Source: Pollutimonas bauzanensis
Lineage (GTDB): Bacteria; Pseudomonadota; Gammaproteobacteria; Burkholderiales; Burkholderiaceae_B
Direction: 5' to 3'
DNA: 64,000 nt
NCBI RefSeq assembly: GCF_900129885.1
Contig: NZ_FQXE01000011.1
Span: forward strand, 62,001 to 126,000
Every line of letters starts with the position of its first letter. Positions within the stretch are counted from its first letter, which is position 1. The notes below the pieces were generated by a model. That model ran no database searches and had not been told where the DNA came from. It saw only the letters and a program-made list of their open reading frames with translations. Both the position numbers and the translations under genes were made by a program. Positions 55,599 through 64,000 of this stretch are shown here, in pieces.

Positions 55599-56681
55599 TT
55601 ACGCCCGGCTTTCGGTCGCGCGGAACAGGCTGCGCTCGTGGAATAGCGGGTCGGACGAGCGCCTGTCCAGCGGATGGTGGTGGTAGCGCTCGATCAGCTC
55701 GACCTCGTTCCTGGAGCCGAAAACCAGGCCGACGCGCTGGTGCAGCGCCGCCGGCTTTACCGTCATCACGGGGCGCGCGCCGCAGCTGGCGCGGCCGCCG
55801 GCCTGCTCGATGATGAAGCCTATGGAGTTGGCTTCGTACAATAGGCGCAAGCGGCCGGCCTTGGCGGGGTCCTTGTTGTCGCGCGGATAAAGGTAGACCC
55901 CGCCGCGCATCAGGATGCGGTGGGCGTCGGCCACCATCGAGGCTATCCAGCGCATATTGAAATCCTTGCCGCGCGCGCCGGTCTTGCCCGCCAGGCATTC
56001 ATCCACATAGCGGCGCACCGGGTCGTCCCAGAAGCGGCTGTTGGAGGCGTTGATCGCAAACTCCTGTGTGTCGGCGGGCACTTTCAAGTCGTGGTGCGTG
56101 AGCATGAACTCGCCCAGCTGCGGGCATAGCGTAAAGCCGTGCACGCCGCTGCCTACGGTAAGCACGAACATGGTGGCCGGGCCGTAAAGCGCATAGCCGG
56201 CCGCGACCTGATTCACGCCCGGCTGCAGGAAGTCGTCGACTGTCACCGGACGGTCGGGCTCCGGCGCGCGCAATACGGAAAAAATGCTGCCTATCGAGAC
56301 GTTGATGTCGATATTCGACGAGCCGTCGAGGGGATCGAACAACAGCAGATAGGGCCCTCTCGCATAGCTGTCGGGGATCTGGTAGGGATCTTCCATTTCT
56401 TCGGAAACCATGCCGGCGAGGTAGCCGCCCCAGTTGTTGCCCTCGAGGAAAAGCTCATTGCTCGCCACATCGAGCTTCTTCTGGTCCTCGCCCTGTATGT
56501 TGACCGCCGCCGCGCTGCCCATCAGGCCGCCGAGCTCCCCGGCGGCCACGTGGCGGGCGATGCGTTTGCACACCAGGGCGACATTCAGGATCAGGCTGTT
56601 GAAGTCGCCCGCGGCCAGCGGAAAGCGGCGCCGCTCTTCGATCAGGAACTGGGTCAGCGTGAGGCGTGTCGCGGGGTTCAT
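55599..56681 (-). CDS. cbbF: fructose-1,6-bisphosphatase, class I
   Basis: Hydrolyses fructose-1,6-bisphosphate (and possibly sedoheptulose-1,7-bisphosphate) in the Calvin cycle. 360 residues from ATG 56681 (GGAGAC upstream). Metal and catalytic residues lie in [12 protein letters not shown] and [24 protein letters not shown]; substrate-binding blocks are GVYLYPRDN and [15 protein letters not shown]. In the cbb operon between cbbX and prk. Confidence 0.95.
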   Translation of the reverse strand: MNPATRLTLTQFLIEERRRFPLAAGDFNSLILNVALVCKRIARHVAAGELGGLMGSAAAVNIQGEDQKKLDVASNELFLEGNNWGGYLAGMVSEEMEDPYQIPDSYARGPYLLLFDPLDGSSNIDINVSIGSIFSVLRAPEPDRPVTVDDFLQPGVNQVAAGYALYGPATMFVLTVGSGVHGFTLCPQLGEFMLTHHDLKVPADTQEFAINASNSRFWDDPVRRYVDECLAGKTGARGKDFNMRWIASMVADAHRILMRGGVYLYPRDNKDPAKAGRLRLLYEANSIGFIIEQAGGRASCGARPVMTVKPAALHQRVGLVFGSRNEVELIERYHHHPLDRRSSDPLFHERSLFRATESRA

Positions 56682-56700
56682 TTGATGTCTCCATGCTTTT

Positions 56701-57615
56701 TTATAGATTCGATCGTTCCGGGCCGCCGCCGAACACGCGGCTGGCCAGCAGGTCGCCGGCCTCGATGGTGAGCAGGGCGTCGTCGCCGATGGCGTCTTGC
56801 GCGGACAGCAGGCGCGAAGCATGCCGCAGCCGGGCGCGATCCAGCGCGTTGCGCACGCTGCGGGCATTGGCGAAGTGCGGCAGGGCCATGCGGCGGGTGA
56901 TGTAATCGGCAAAGACTTTTTCCGCCTGTTCGTCGAAGCGGTATTGCATCGCGCCCAGCATCAACCGGGCGATCTGCTGCAATTCGGCCGGCTGGTAGTC
57001 GGGAAAGTCGATGTGATGCGCGACCCGCGAGGACATGCCGGGATTGGAATTGAAAAAACTGTCCATCCGGTTCTTGTAGCCGGCAAAGATGACGACCAGG
57101 TCGTCGCGCTGGTTTTCCATGACCTGCAGCAGGATTTCTATGGCTTCCTGGCCGTAGTCGCGCTCGTTTTCCGGGCGATAAAGGTAGTATGCCTCGTCGA
57201 TGAACAGCACGCCCCCCATCGCCTTCTTGAGTATTTCCTTGGTTTTGGGCGCGGTATGGCCTATGTATTGGCCGACCAGGTCATCGCGCGTGACCGCCAC
57301 GAGATGGCCGCGGCGCAGGTAGCCCAGCCGCTGCAGGATTTCGGCCATGCGCATGGCGACAGTGGTTTTGCCCGTCCCGGGATTGCCGGTAAAGCTCATG
57401 TGCAGGCTGGGCGCGCCCGTGCTGTAGCCGCGTTCGGCCCGCAGCTTGTCGACCAGCAGCAGCGCCGCGACATCGCGTATGCGCGACTTGACGGGCGCCA
57501 GGCCTATCAGTTCGCGGTCGAGCTGGGCCAGCAGCCCGGCTATGCCGGATTCGACCAGCGCGGCGGCTACCGGGTTGGCGCAAGGGCGGGGCGGGTCGGG
57601 CAGGGCGTCTGGCAT
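56701..57615 (-). CDS. cbbX: RuBisCO activase CbbX (AAA+)
   Basis: Red-type RuBisCO activase that pulls on the large subunit to free inhibitory sugar phosphates. 304 residues from ATG 57615 (GAGGAGAC upstream). AAA+ motifs: Walker [10 protein letters not shown] (about 75-83), Walker [12 protein letters not shown], and the pore-loop region [14 protein letters not shown]. Immediately after cbbS, as in form IC/ID operons. Confidence 0.95.
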   Translation of the reverse strand: MPDALPDPPRPCANPVAAALVESGIAGLLAQLDRELIGLAPVKSRIRDVAALLLVDKLRAERGYSTGAPSLHMSFTGNPGTGKTTVAMRMAEILQRLGYLRRGHLVAVTRDDLVGQYIGHTAPKTKEILKKAMGGVLFIDEAYYLYRPENERDYGQEAIEILLQVMENQRDDLVVIFAGYKNRMDSFFNSNPGMSSRVAHHIDFPDYQPAELQQIARLMLGAMQYRFDEQAEKVFADYITRRMALPHFANARSVRNALDRARLRHASRLLSAQDAIGDDALLTIEAGDLLASRVFGGGPERSNL

Positions 57616-57676
57616 ATGCGTCTCCTCGGTCTGGCCTGTTTGGGGCCGATGGCGCTCGGGCGGGAATGCCGCCGGC

Positions 57677-58096
57677 TCAGTAGCGCTGGCCTTCGGGCGC
57701 CCGGCTGGCCGCATAGCTTTCGATGCCATAGCGCATTCTGCGGCCGTCGGTTTCCTGCCGCAGCAGCCGGAAGCCGGGCTCGTCGCCGGGGCGGTTGACC
57801 AGGAACGAGATCACCACCGATTCCACCGTATGGGTCGAGTCAAAGGCCATGACGCGGATGTAATGCTGCGGGAAGGTGTTGCGGGCGTTTTCGATTTCGC
57901 GCAGGATGCCGGCGGCGTCGCGCAGGTCGAACATCGGCGCGCCGAACATTTCCCAATAGGTATTGCGGGGATGCGGATCGTCGGTGTATTCGATGCCGAC
58001 CGCCCAGCCGTGGTCGAGGCAATACTGCAGCTGGCTGCTGATCTGGGCGTTGCTCAGGTCGGGCAGGAAAGAAAAAGTGCCTTGCGTGATGCGCAT
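57677..58096 (-). CDS. cbbS: RuBisCO small subunit, form IC (red-like)
   Basis: 139 residues. Starts [15 protein letters not shown], which with the extended C-terminus ([18 protein letters not shown], the hairpin region of red-type small subunits) marks the red-like lineage rather than form IA. CCAGGAGAC ribosome site. 42 nt downstream of cbbL. Confidence 0.96.
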   Translation of the reverse strand: MRITQGTFSFLPDLSNAQISSQLQYCLDHGWAVGIEYTDDPHPRNTYWEMFGAPMFDLRDAAGILREIENARNTFPQHYIRVMAFDSTHTVESVVISFLVNRPGDEPGFRLLRQETDGRRMRYGIESYAASRAPEGQRY

Positions 58097-58138
58097 GATG
58101 GTCTCCTGGATGCGTTGCGGCGGGGAAAGGGCGCGGGT

Positions 58139-59731
<1,593 letters not shown>

Positions 59732-59755
59732 TCAGTTTCTGCTTATGGAAATGCC

Positions 59756-60667
59756 ATGCGCCGATATACCGTTCGCCAGCTGGATACTTTCCTGGAAATC
59801 GCCCGCGCCGGTTCGGTGTCCAAAGCGGCCGCCAGGCTGCACGTGACCCAGCCCGCGGTATCGATGCAGTTGCGCCAGCTGGAAGAGGCGCTGGGCGTGC
59901 CTCTGGTCGAGACCGTCGGGCGCAATATCCGCCTGACGGACGCCGGCCGCGAGGTGGAGCAGATCGCCCTCGCCGCCGTCGCGCAATTGCGCCAGCTCGA
60001 CGATACCGCGGCCGATTTGCGCGGCCTGCGGCGCGGCAAGATAGACTTGGGCATCGTGGGCACCGCCAAATATTTCGTGCCCATGCTGCTGGTGCACTTC
60101 CGCAAGCATTACCCGGGCATAGACATCGCTTTGCAGATACACAACCGCGAGCACATGCTGAACCTTTTGCAGCGCAACGAGCTGGACCTGGTCATCATGG
60201 GCAGCGTGCCCGCCACGCTGGATTGCGTGTCGGCGGTATTTGCCACCAATCCCCTGGGCATAGTCAGCGCGCCGGGCCATGTCCTGTCGCGGCGCAAGCA
60301 AGCGCCGCTGGACATCCTCAACGATGTCGATTTCGTCGTTCGCGAAAAGGGCTCGGGCACCCGGGTCGCCATGGAGCGCCTGCTCGCGGACAACCATATA
60401 ACGCCGCGCATCGTGATGGAAATGCCCAGCAATGAATCCATCAAGCAGGCGGTCATGGCGGGCATGGGGCTGACCTTCCTGTCGCTGCGCACCGTGCGCC
60501 GCGAGCTGGCGGCGGGGCATCTGGCTTTGCTGGACATCAAAGGCCTGCCTCTGGTGCGCAACTGGCATGTCGCGCACTTGCGCTCCAAGCGGCTGGCGCC
60601 GGCCGCGCTGATGTTCAAGGAGTTCCTGGTTTCCAGCGCCGCGCCCCTGATCAATACTTGGGCTTGA
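59756..60667 (+). CDS. cbbR: LysR-type activator of the cbb operon
   Basis: 303 residues. Winged helix-turn-helix (about 1-62, LDTFLEIARAGSVSKAAARLHVTQPAVSMQLRQLEEALG) and effector domain from about 90 (IDLGIVGTAKYFVPMLLVHFRKHYPGI, REKGSGTRVAMERLL). Position and divergence from cbbL identify it as CbbR, which senses metabolites such as RuBP, PEP or NADPH. Its last 17 nt overlap the end of the convergent ligD. Confidence 0.93.
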   Translation: MRRYTVRQLDTFLEIARAGSVSKAAARLHVTQPAVSMQLRQLEEALGVPLVETVGRNIRLTDAGREVEQIALAAVAQLRQLDDTAADLRGLRRGKIDLGIVGTAKYFVPMLLVHFRKHYPGIDIALQIHNREHMLNLLQRNELDLVIMGSVPATLDCVSAVFATNPLGIVSAPGHVLSRRKQAPLDILNDVDFVVREKGSGTRVAMERLLADNHITPRIVMEMPSNESIKQAVMAGMGLTFLSLRTVRRELAAGHLALLDIKGLPLVRNWHVAHLRSKRLAPAALMFKEFLVSSAAPLINTWA

Positions 60668-63248
60668 ACCCCAAGGCCTTCATGGCGCCGCCCAGGCTTT
60701 GCGCGGATGGCCCGTACTCTTTCCATGGCTCGTTGCCCTGGTCCAGGCGCTCGTGGATATTGCCCACATGCCATTGCGCCGAGCTTTTCAGGCTGTCGAT
60801 TTCTTCCCATGAAACCGGCACGGACACACCCATGCCGGGGCGCGCGCGGGCCGACCAGGCGGCAACCGTGGTGGCGCCGAAGCCATTGCGCAGATAGTCG
60901 ATGAAGATTTTCCCTATCCGGTTGCGTGGGCCGCTTTTCGCGGCATAGCGCTTGGGCAGGGTTTGGGCCAGGTGCAGGACGATGGCGTGCGAGAAATCCT
61001 TGACCGTGTCCCAGTCGTGGCGCCGCTTGAGCGGCACGACCACATGCAAGCCCTTGCCGCCGCTGGTTTTCGCGAACCCGACCAGGCCGAGCTCTTTCAG
61101 GAAAGCCCGCATGACCAGCGCCGCCTCCTGCATCGCGGGCCATTCGACGCCTTTGCCCGGGTCCAGGTCGAAGGTCATGCGGTCCGGCTTGCCTATGGAC
61201 GTCTTGACGGCGTTCCAGGTGTGGAATTCGATGACATTCATCTGCGCGGCGCTCAGCAGGCCCTGGGCGCTGGCCACTTCCATCAAGGGCTCATGGCCAG
61301 GATCGAGTTCGGCCGGCAATAACCTGACTCCCGTCATTTTTGCCGTCTCCAGATGCTTCTGAAAGAATATCTGCCCCTTGACGCCATCGGGCGCGCGCAC
61401 CAGCGACACGGGCCGGCCTTTCAGGTGTTCCAGCATCAGCGGCGCAACCAGGGCGTAGTAGCGGATCAGGTCGATCTTGGTGATGCCCGTGGATTCATCT
61501 ATCACCCGCTCCGGATGGGTCACCTTCAGCTTGCCCAGGGGCGAGGCGATTCCGGAAGGCTGTCCGATGGCGCCGGGCTGCGCGCCGCCGGCCCGGCCTT
61601 GGGCGGCGGCCGCCGTCCTGCTGGTCTTGGCGGGGCGTTCTTTGCTGGCGGTGGCAGGCATGCTGGTCTCCCGGATGATGGATCGAGCCGGCTTGTCGCT
61701 GCGCAAGCCATGGAATACGGAATGGCGTATGCGGCCGGTATTTGTCCATTGGCCGAACGAAACTTCGGCCAGCAGGACCGGTCGCACCCAATGCGCCTTG
61801 CGGTCGATGCCGGTGGGCGCCGAGAACGGATTTTCCGGGGCGTGCAAGGCGGCCAGCTTCTGCTTGATGTCGTCCAGCATCCTGGCGTCGAAGCCCGTCC
61901 CGACGTTGCCGGCATAGCGCAATGCGCCGCTGTCGTCGTGCACGCCCAGCAGCAGCGAGCCTATCCCCGAGCGCGAGCCCTGCGGCTCGGTGTAGCCCCC
62001 GATCACGAATTCCTGGCGCAGGCCGCATTTGAGCTTGATCCAGTCGGGCGAGCGGCGCGACACATAATGGGATGTCTTCTTTTTGCCGATGACGCCTTCC
62101 AGCCCCAGCTTGCAGGCCGACGCCACGATATCGCGCGCGGGCACGTCGAAGGTATCGCTGAAGCGTATGGAATCGGGAAGGCGCGGCCTGGAGGCGCCTT
62201 GTGCTTTGCCTGTCCCTCCAGACAGCAGGGATTCCAGCTTCCCGCGGCGCTCGATGAGCGGCAGTCCGCGCAAATCGTAGCCATCGCAAAAGGGCAGGTC
62301 GAACAGGTAGTAGACGATATCCTTGGCCTTGCTCCCCTCGAAAGCGCTTTGCAGGGCCTGGAAATCCGGCACGCCCTGGGCGTTGGCGACGACGATTTCC
62401 CCGTCGTACCAGCCATCGGGCAGCCCTGCCTTCGCCAGGTCGCGCGCAAGGCCGGCGAGCTTGCCGGTCCAGTCATTGCCGTTGCGCGTGAACAGCTGGA
62501 CCTCGCCGCCCTGGATGCGCGCCAGCAGGCGATAGCCGTCGAACTTGATTTCATAAAGCCATTGGCCGGGGTCGGCGGGCGGCGCGTCCACCAGCGTCGC
62601 GAGCTCGGGCTTGAGCGCCGCGGGCAGGGCGGCCTTGCGGCCGGCGGCGGGCCGGTCCCGCTTGCGCCCGGGCGCGGCGGCTGCGGCCGGCCTGTCGTCC
62701 AGCCGGGCGACGCTGTCCGGCATTTCGTCCACCACGCTGAATTCGGCCGCGGGCCGCGCAAAGTCGTCTTTTTCCTTGATCAGCAGCCACGCATCCTGCT
62801 TTTCCGTCTTGCCCTTCATGCGCACCAGGGTCCAGCGTCCGCGCAGCTTGTGGCCATGCAGCTCGAATTTCAGCTTGCCTTCGCGATAGCCTTGCCGCGC
62901 ATCGCCCACGGCTTCCCATATTCCCTTGTCCCAGATGATGACTTTGCCGGCGCCGTATTGCCCGGGCGGAATGACGCCTTCGAAAGCATTGTAGGAAATG
63001 GGATGGTCTTCGACGTGCACGGCCATGCGTTTGTCGGCCGGGTCGAAGCTCGGGCCCTTGGGCACCGCCCAGCTTTTCATGGCGCCGTCCAGCTCCAGCC
63101 GGAAATCATAGTGCAGCCGGCTGGCCCAGTGTTTCTGGACGACGAAGGAGGGCGTTGCATCATTGGCCGCCCCGCCTTCGGCGGGCTCGCCGGTAAGTGT
63201 AAAGTCGCGCTTGGATTTATAGCGTTCCAGGGGGTCGGATCTGGCCAT
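60651..63248 (-). CDS. ligD: ATP-dependent DNA ligase D (NHEJ)
   Basis: Multifunctional end-joining enzyme of 865 residues in the order phosphoesterase, ligase, polymerase. PE domain about 33-155 (HWASRLHYDFRLELDG, VIPPGQYGAG). Ligase with adenylated Lys235 in YEIKFDGYR and downstream EGVIGKKKTSHY. Primase-polymerase from about 565 (VTHPERVIDESTGITKIDLI, DLDPGKGVEW with the catalytic Asp pair, TSGGKGLHVVVPL). The Pseudomonas-type order is kept. It is 3 nt from ku, forming an operon. Confidence 0.95.
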   Translation of the reverse strand: MARSDPLERYKSKRDFTLTGEPAEGGAANDATPSFVVQKHWASRLHYDFRLELDGAMKSWAVPKGPSFDPADKRMAVHVEDHPISYNAFEGVIPPGQYGAGKVIIWDKGIWEAVGDARQGYREGKLKFELHGHKLRGRWTLVRMKGKTEKQDAWLLIKEKDDFARPAAEFSVVDEMPDSVARLDDRPAAAAAPGRKRDRPAAGRKAALPAALKPELATLVDAPPADPGQWLYEIKFDGYRLLARIQGGEVQLFTRNGNDWTGKLAGLARDLAKAGLPDGWYDGEIVVANAQGVPDFQALQSAFEGSKAKDIVYYLFDLPFCDGYDLRGLPLIERRGKLESLLSGGTGKAQGASRPRLPDSIRFSDTFDVPARDIVASACKLGLEGVIGKKKTSHYVSRRSPDWIKLKCGLRQEFVIGGYTEPQGSRSGIGSLLLGVHDDSGALRYAGNVGTGFDARMLDDIKQKLAALHAPENPFSAPTGIDRKAHWVRPVLLAEVSFGQWTNTGRIRHSVFHGLRSDKPARSIIRETSMPATASKERPAKTSRTAAAAQGRAGGAQPGAIGQPSGIASPLGKLKVTHPERVIDESTGITKIDLIRYYALVAPLMLEHLKGRPVSLVRAPDGVKGQIFFQKHLETAKMTGVRLLPAELDPGHEPLMEVASAQGLLSAAQMNVIEFHTWNAVKTSIGKPDRMTFDLDPGKGVEWPAMQEAALVMRAFLKELGLVGFAKTSGGKGLHVVVPLKRRHDWDTVKDFSHAIVLHLAQTLPKRYAAKSGPRNRIGKIFIDYLRNGFGATTVAAWSARARPGMGVSVPVSWEEIDSLKSSAQWHVGNIHERLDQGNEPWKEYGPSAQSLGGAMKALGFKPKY

Positions 63249-63251
63249 GGG

Positions 63252-64000
63252 CTATGCCGCCTTGCGCCCTTTGGGCGGTGTCGGCTTGGCGCTCTTTTTC
63301 GCGGCCGGCGCCTTTTTGGCGGTTTTCCCGCCGCTGGAAGGCGCGCCGGATTTGGCGGCCGGAGACTTTGCGGCGGGCGCCGGTCTGGCGGATTTTCCCG
63401 AAGCCCGGGCGGCGGCTTTCGCGGCGGGTTTGGCCGCCGGCTTCCTGGGCGTCCTGGCGCCGTCCGCCTTGGCCGGCGTGCGCGTCCCCTTGTTGAGGCT
63501 GCGCTGCAGCATTTCCGTCAAGTCGTAAATCTTGGCGCCGGCGGCATCTTCGCCTTGCTCCTCGGGCTGCGACACGGCCTCTGTCTCGCCGGCCTCCACC
63601 TTCTCTTTCACGAGCTGCAGAATCTGGTCCTTGAACGAATCGGTGAAGGCTTGCGGTTGCCATTTGGCGCTCATGTCGGCGACCAGTTGCTCCCCCATCG
63701 CCATTTCCTTGTCGGTCAGTCCGGCGGCGCGGGCTCCCTCCGCGGGCAGACTCAGTTCGTCCCAGGAACGGATTTCGTCGTCCCAGCGCAGCAGGTTCAG
63801 GATCAGCGCCGGGCCGCAAGGCATGAGGATGGCAAGGTGCTGCTTGGTCTGGATGACGACTTTGGCGATGCCCACCTTCCTGGTCTTGTGCAGCACTTCG
63901 CGCAGCAGCGCATACACCTTGCCGCCCTTGTTGATCGGCGACATGTAGTAGGGCCGTTCCAGGTAGATGAAGGGAATGGAGCTTAGCGGCACAAAGGCCT
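63252..64000 (-). CDS. ku: Ku-like DNA end-binding protein, N-terminus outside the window
   Basis: The C-terminal part (about 249 codons) of a prokaryotic Ku, which rings DNA ends and recruits LigD. The Ku core is seen in IPFIYLERPYYMSPINKGGKVYALLREVLHKTRKVGIAKVVIQTKQHLA and DEIRSWDELSLP. After about 175 visible residues comes a Lys/Ala/Pro-rich basic tail that should bind DNA. Expected full length is about 300 residues, so some 40-60 N-terminal residues are missing at the right edge. Confidence 0.93.
   Translation of the reverse strand, partial: AFVPLSSIPFIYLERPYYMSPINKGGKVYALLREVLHKTRKVGIAKVVIQTKQHLAILMPCGPALILNLLRWDDEIRSWDELSLPAEGARAAGLTDKEMAMGEQLVADMSAKWQPQAFTDSFKDQILQLVKEKVEAGETEAVSQPEEQGEDAAGAKIYDLTEMLQRSLNKGTRTPAKADGARTPRKPAAKPAAKAAARASGKSARPAPAAKSPAAKSGAPSSGGKTAKKAPAAKKSAKPTPPKGRKAA

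Noticed and set aside
61353-63986. 877-codon forward frame
   Set aside because: Antisense to ligD and ku; Gly/Arg/Leu-rich translation without family features.

Overview
The window looks like chromosomal DNA of a high-GC member of the Burkholderiales, most likely Alcaligenaceae (Bordetella/Achromobacter/Pusillimonas relatives). The case rests on the housekeeping gene order (ilvI-ilvH-ilvC ... psd-pssA, then rpsO-pnp-qor-tpiA-secG-tRNA-Leu), a Bug-type periplasmic binding protein, strong GC-rich codon bias and the general protein character. Genus and species cannot be fixed from sequence reading alone. No phage, transposase, integrase or CRISPR array was seen.

1-17.9 kb, mostly core. Branched-chain amino acid genes ilvIHC end at an intrinsic terminator. 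They are followed by a Fur-box-controlled haem uptake operon (TonB receptor, HmuS, HmuT, HmuU, HmuV). Then come the phospholipid genes psd-pssA, a reverse-strand lipoprotein, rpsO and pnp separated by a strong hairpin terminator, two reverse tRNAs (Leu-TAA, Ser-TGA), a quinone oxidoreductase, tpiA, secG and tRNA-Leu(GAG). The haem operon sits between ilvC and psd, which from general knowledge are usually close together in this order. The nuo operon that normally follows secG/tRNA-Leu is absent.

17.9-23.8 kb, accessory. A second iron operon on the reverse strand holds a DUF2946-like small protein, a TonB siderophore receptor and an SbmA/YddA-type ABC transporter. It is followed by a glutathione S-transferase and the remains of an MNT/HEPN toxin-antitoxin pair whose HEPN toxin is truncated.

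23.8-44.2 kb, catabolic. Two acid-degradation modules lie almost entirely on the reverse strand. The first has an MFS carrier, an acyl-CoA dehydrogenase, an ADP-forming acyl-CoA synthetase, an MmgE/PrpD protein, a LysR regulator and a Bug binding protein. The second is preceded by a divergent IclR regulator. It has an isocitrate-lyase/PEP-mutase-family lyase, two aconitase-superfamily subunits with unusual catalytic motifs, a three-gene ABC importer, a rearranged family III CoA-transferase and an amidohydrolase_2 lactonase-like enzyme. This second module is the best candidate in the window for an undescribed pathway: import of an unsaturated carboxylate, hydration, and retro-aldol cleavage, by analogy with dimethylmaleate hydratase plus dimethylmalate lyase. 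A class II aldolase and a D-2-hydroxyacid dehydrogenase close the region.

44.2-60.7 kb, C1 metabolism and CO2 fixation. The cofactor operon pqqABCDE (with a 24-residue PqqA and two hairpin terminators after it) is divergent from a proline-iminopeptidase-like hydrolase. Glutathione-linked formaldehyde oxidation follows (gfa, frmA, frmB). Next is a Calvin-cycle operon (cbbL, cbbS, cbbX, fbp, prk, tkt, fba) controlled by a divergent cbbR. Together these would support PQQ-dependent alcohol oxidation to formaldehyde, oxidation to formate by the glutathione route, and assimilation of the resulting CO2 by form I RuBisCO. No methanol dehydrogenase or formate dehydrogenase gene lies in the window.

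60.7-64 kb. A Ku-LigD non-homologous end-joining pair, with ku running off the right edge.
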